DNA from: Monocercomonoides exilis
Taxonomy: Eukaryota > Preaxostyla > Oxymonadida > Polymastigidae
Assembly (NCBI GenBank): GCA_001643675.2
Contig: LSRY02000014.1
Span: 932,501-996,500 of the forward strand
DNA length: 64,000 nt
Reading direction: 5' to 3'
The position numbers were made by a program, and so were the translations under genes. A model generated the notes under the pieces. The model did no database searches, was not told where the DNA came from, and was given only the letters and a program-made list of their open reading frames with translations. This document shows, piece by piece, positions 61,152-64,000 of the stretch (position 1 is the stretch's first letter; each line of letters begins with the position of its first letter).

Positions 61152-62329
61152 TATTGAGCTGTGATGCGATTGGCTTTTTTGAAGAAAATGACAATGCGCA
61201 GAAATATTTCAATATTCAATATGACCCGTATTATTTCTTGTAACTTCAAATCAATAAAAATTATGTATCGATATTTTTCTTTAAAAGCCATAGTTGCCAG
61301 CCACAGTTCCATGCTTAATTGCTTTTGTTGTGGTTGTTGAATATTTTATCTTACTCATTCTTTTTCTCTTATTTTTTTCAACGTTTGCTTTCAAAATATC
61401 AATATGATTTAAGAAATGATATATTTTCGCTTCTCAGAAAACGCTTTTCTGCTATTCAAGGAAATGTTGGACGCATTTATTTTTTCATTTTCTGAACAAT
61501 CTCTAATTGACTCAGTAATTTTGCTCTGTTGAATTCTATTCTGTATTGTTTTCTTTCCAAAACACCTCATATTTGCTAATCTCCTAAAGATATAAATCCA
61601 TATTCATGCATTTCGTTGTGAAAGCAAAGATCCTTGCGACTGCCTGATTTTCGGTGAAAGCATCAATAATTAAACAATCTTTTATTCTTCCATGCCTGTT
61701 GCAACGTTTCGCAAATATCCAAACAACTTCAATTCTGCAAATAAATATTTAAAGTTGTGAACCACAAAATTGCTTTTGAAAACCAATGAAGGATACTCAA
61801 CAGCAAAATAGTTGATTTAACCTTTTCACAAATTTCTTCATAAAGAAAGGCAGAAAACAGAAAATTTAATAGAATCTTGATGAAAATTTAAAAATGCTTG
61901 CATGTTATTATTTTCTAAATTAGATTGCAACCTCTAAATACGAAGGAACACAAAATAACAAATTATCTTTCAAACTGTATAGAAAGCCATAAAAAATTTA
62001 ATACTTGTAAAAATTTGATATTTTAATAAAAGTTTTGTAAGATATCACATTTTTCTTTTCGACTAAAGTTTGCCATATGAATTTAAATGCAAAACAATAA
62101 GATCATAACCCATCATTTATATCTTTGGAAATTTTTCGAAGATGTAATCACAACGAACGCACATTTCCCTTTAACCTTCTTTTCAACCACTCCTTTATTT
62201 CAAAAATTGCATATTTTCCCTAATAACTCATCATTTCTTTTTTTATGAAATAAATTACATGTTCTTTATCAGCCATTCTTTTCATATTTTTAATTCTAAT
62301 AATTTCTCAAATACAAATATTTTTAATAA
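61152..62329. other. Gene-free AT-rich spacer
   Basis: About 1.2 kb upstream of the receptor gene. No supported gene or structured repeat. It should contain the receptor promoter. Confidence 0.55.
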
Positions 62330-64000
62330 CTATTTTTTATTCCTGAAACGAAGTGCTTCAAAAGTTTTGCAAAGTGAGTTTGCGGAATGAAAAATCTCTT
62401 TTCCTACATCATGAAATGAAGCTTCACTCACAAACGTTTTTAAAGCTCTACCAATAATTGAAGAGCTTCCCATAACTACTGTTCCATACTCACCTTTCCC
62501 TTTTTCAGGCATTTGAAGCCCGACAAATGATTCTGCAGGAGGGCATGATTTAGGCAAAATGATCCTTCCCGTGGTAACTTCTTCCAAAAACACTCCAACC
62601 TCTTTTAAGCAATCCAACATAATCCTCAACAGATCCAAAGAGAGAACTAAATACTTTTCTTTTCCCTTATCAAAGATCCCTTCATGTTCAGTCATTCTTA
62701 TTTCTGCTGAAAATAACCCCAACACTTTCAGTGCAAATCCTGGAAGTCTGCTGATGGCTTCCTCCCTTACCCATGAAACTATTTCAGGTTTTTCTTTTCC
62801 TACCATCACAAGCAGTTTTATCATTTCTAGCACGATTTTCACTGGTGTTTTTCGTTTCTTCTTTTCTTTCTGTAATTCCTGCAACTTGAATTCAGAACTC
62901 AAATTTTCGCATTCCTCACACTCCAGCCCTAGCAGCCACGAATGAACAGGTGTATCTACACTCAACGCAACATAAATCGCAAAAGAAAATATCGTCGGCC
63001 TAAATAGATGCTCAGCAAGAGTGAATGTGAAATTCTCACAGCACCACCCAAGCACCTCTATTGCATCCATTAAGCTTGCTTCTCCAATGCTTCGAGAACT
63101 GCTTCGCCGCGGCAACGAGCATAACATTTCAGAAAGTTCTCGGCTGAAAGGAGTCAAAGGAGAATGAACCTTCACGACTGATAAATTATCATTTCCTTTT
63201 GTTCCTCCTCCGGTTGATTGAGAAATTCTGATTGGCTGAATAGATCCAATAACTTTCAGAACCTCACCAAGTCTTCCATTGCCAATGCAATATTCAAGAA
63301 AATACTGAAGCAACTTTTCAACTATTTCTGATCCTGCCGTTGCATGTCTCAATGCTGATACTCCTGCCAGTCGAAGAACGCTCGTTGGCGCAAATGCATT
63401 AATAAGCTGGCCCATAAGCACTCCTGCATTTTCTTGAAGCGCACTATGAGATTTTGTATCAGTCCATATTCTACCATTTTGCTGAAGAACATACAACAGA
63501 AGGGTATCTTTCGCTGTTTCCTCTCTTTGAATGCAGACATTTTCATTTTTCTGTTCTTCATTTTTCGAAAAACTCATTAACTTTTTTGCAAGCTCAATCT
63601 GGAGAGAATCTCGAAACGCACCAAACCATTTTATCAAGCAGACGCTCACTTGAACCCCTGCTGTCCCCAACATCGAGCCAATTAAATGTAAGGCAGACCC
63701 AACAAGTGGGCCGAAGCTGGAGAATAAAAGCGTATATACAGAAGTTAGCAGTAAACGAAGAGATTTAATGTACTTTCCTTTCATATGCACTTCCTTTTTT
63801 GCTTCTTCTTCAATCTTTTCTCCTGATATAAATGATCTCCACATATCATTAACTTTGACCTTTAAAATTAAGTTTGACGCTTCAATTTCTTCTCTTTTTG
63901 TTTCAAAATATGCCAGCAATTCTCGCATTAAGCAACCAATCCTGTCACTTACGGTTATAATCTTCTGTGATCCCTTTAAAGGCAGTCCAAAATGAAATGC
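62330..64000 (-). CDS. Unrecognised helical protein, 5' end outside the window
   Basis: The open frame runs off the right edge: codons upstream of the first internal Met (63928) stay open to 64000 (AFHFGLPLKGSQKIITVSD). About 556 residues are visible with no intron. The content is mostly alpha-helical with Leu-rich amphipathic stretches (LRLLLTSVYTLLFSSFGPLV, EVLKVIGSIQPIRIS, EMIKLLVMVGKEKPEIVSWV), which suggests a HEAT-like solenoid, but no family is recognisable. It ends LCKTFEALRFRNKK followed by TAA. Confidence 0.65.
   Translation of the reverse strand, partial: AFHFGLPLKGSQKIITVSDRIGCLMRELLAYFETKREEIEASNLILKVKVNDMWRSFISGEKIEEEAKKEVHMKGKYIKSLRLLLTSVYTLLFSSFGPLVGSALHLIGSMLGTAGVQVSVCLIKWFGAFRDSLQIELAKKLMSFSKNEEQKNENVCIQREETAKDTLLLYVLQQNGRIWTDTKSHSALQENAGVLMGQLINAFAPTSVLRLAGVSALRHATAGSEIVEKLLQYFLEYCIGNGRLGEVLKVIGSIQPIRISQSTGGGTKGNDNLSVVKVHSPLTPFSRELSEMLCSLPRRSSSRSIGEASLMDAIEVLGWCCENFTFTLAEHLFRPTIFSFAIYVALSVDTPVHSWLLGLECEECENLSSEFKLQELQKEKKKRKTPVKIVLEMIKLLVMVGKEKPEIVSWVREEAISRLPGFALKVLGLFSAEIRMTEHEGIFDKGKEKYLVLSLDLLRIMLDCLKEVGVFLEEVTTGRIILPKSCPPAESFVGLQMPEKGKGEYGTVVMGSSSIIGRALKTFVSEASFHDVGKEIFHSANSLCKTFEALRFRNKK

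Overview
The window looks like a piece of nuclear genome from an intron-rich, AT-rich, flagellated protist. The best fit is Preaxostyla, a Monocercomonoides-like oxymonad. Four things support this. Genes are split by many short introns (about 46-170 nt) with donors of the form GTTTG(C/T) or GTATGT. Coding exons carry very long Ser and Glu runs built from trinucleotide repeats. There are typical eukaryotic genes (uS4, eL29, CWC2, ALG7, importin-alpha, dynamitin, ULK4). At 52-61 kb lies a giant beta-helix / one-TM / pseudokinase surface protein whose cytoplasmic tail I associate with oxymonad genomes. The organism assignment is inference. The code appears standard: uS4 and CWC2 end at TAA and eL29 at TAG at the expected protein lengths. 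I saw no tRNA, rRNA or CRISPR.

Layout. 0.9-2.2 kb (-): intron-split MacB/LolD-type ABC ATPase. 2.6-3.4 kb (-): ribosomal protein uS4. 4.1-12.8 kb (-): a giant gene whose conserved segments resemble GSAP, swollen by Ser/Glu-rich insertions. 12.9-14.5 kb (-): ALG7/DPAGT1. 14.6-16.1 kb (-): dynamitin-like gene, divergent from CWC2 at 16.2-18.2 kb (+), with 76 bp between the start codons. 18.5-21.0 kb (-): importin-alpha. 21.4-27.0 kb: a segment bounded by terminal inverted repeats and a 6-bp direct repeat, enclosing a broken NPHP4-like gene; a foldback element follows at 27.7 kb. 29.2-35.3 kb (-): ULK4-type pseudokinase with helical repeats. 35.5-38.6 kb (-): a second, divergent importin-alpha. 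38.9-39.6 kb (-): A20/AN1 zinc-finger protein, divergent from eL29 at 40.1-40.5 kb (+). 40.7-45.3 kb (+): unrecognised coiled-coil protein. 45.4-47.4 kb (-): unrecognised protein. 48.3-50.8 kb (-): Trf4-like nucleotidyltransferase. 52.1-61.2 kb (-): the giant receptor, a single reading frame with one internal TAG. 62.3 kb to the window end (-): an unrecognised partial gene.

The genes are not an operon or a shared pathway; this is a mixed housekeeping neighbourhood (translation, splicing, N-glycosylation, nuclear import, dynein transport, RNA tailing). The points that most deserve follow-up are the in-frame TAG in the ~3,000-codon receptor, the inverted-repeat-bounded segment carrying a decayed ciliary gene, and the GSAP-like gene in a protist.
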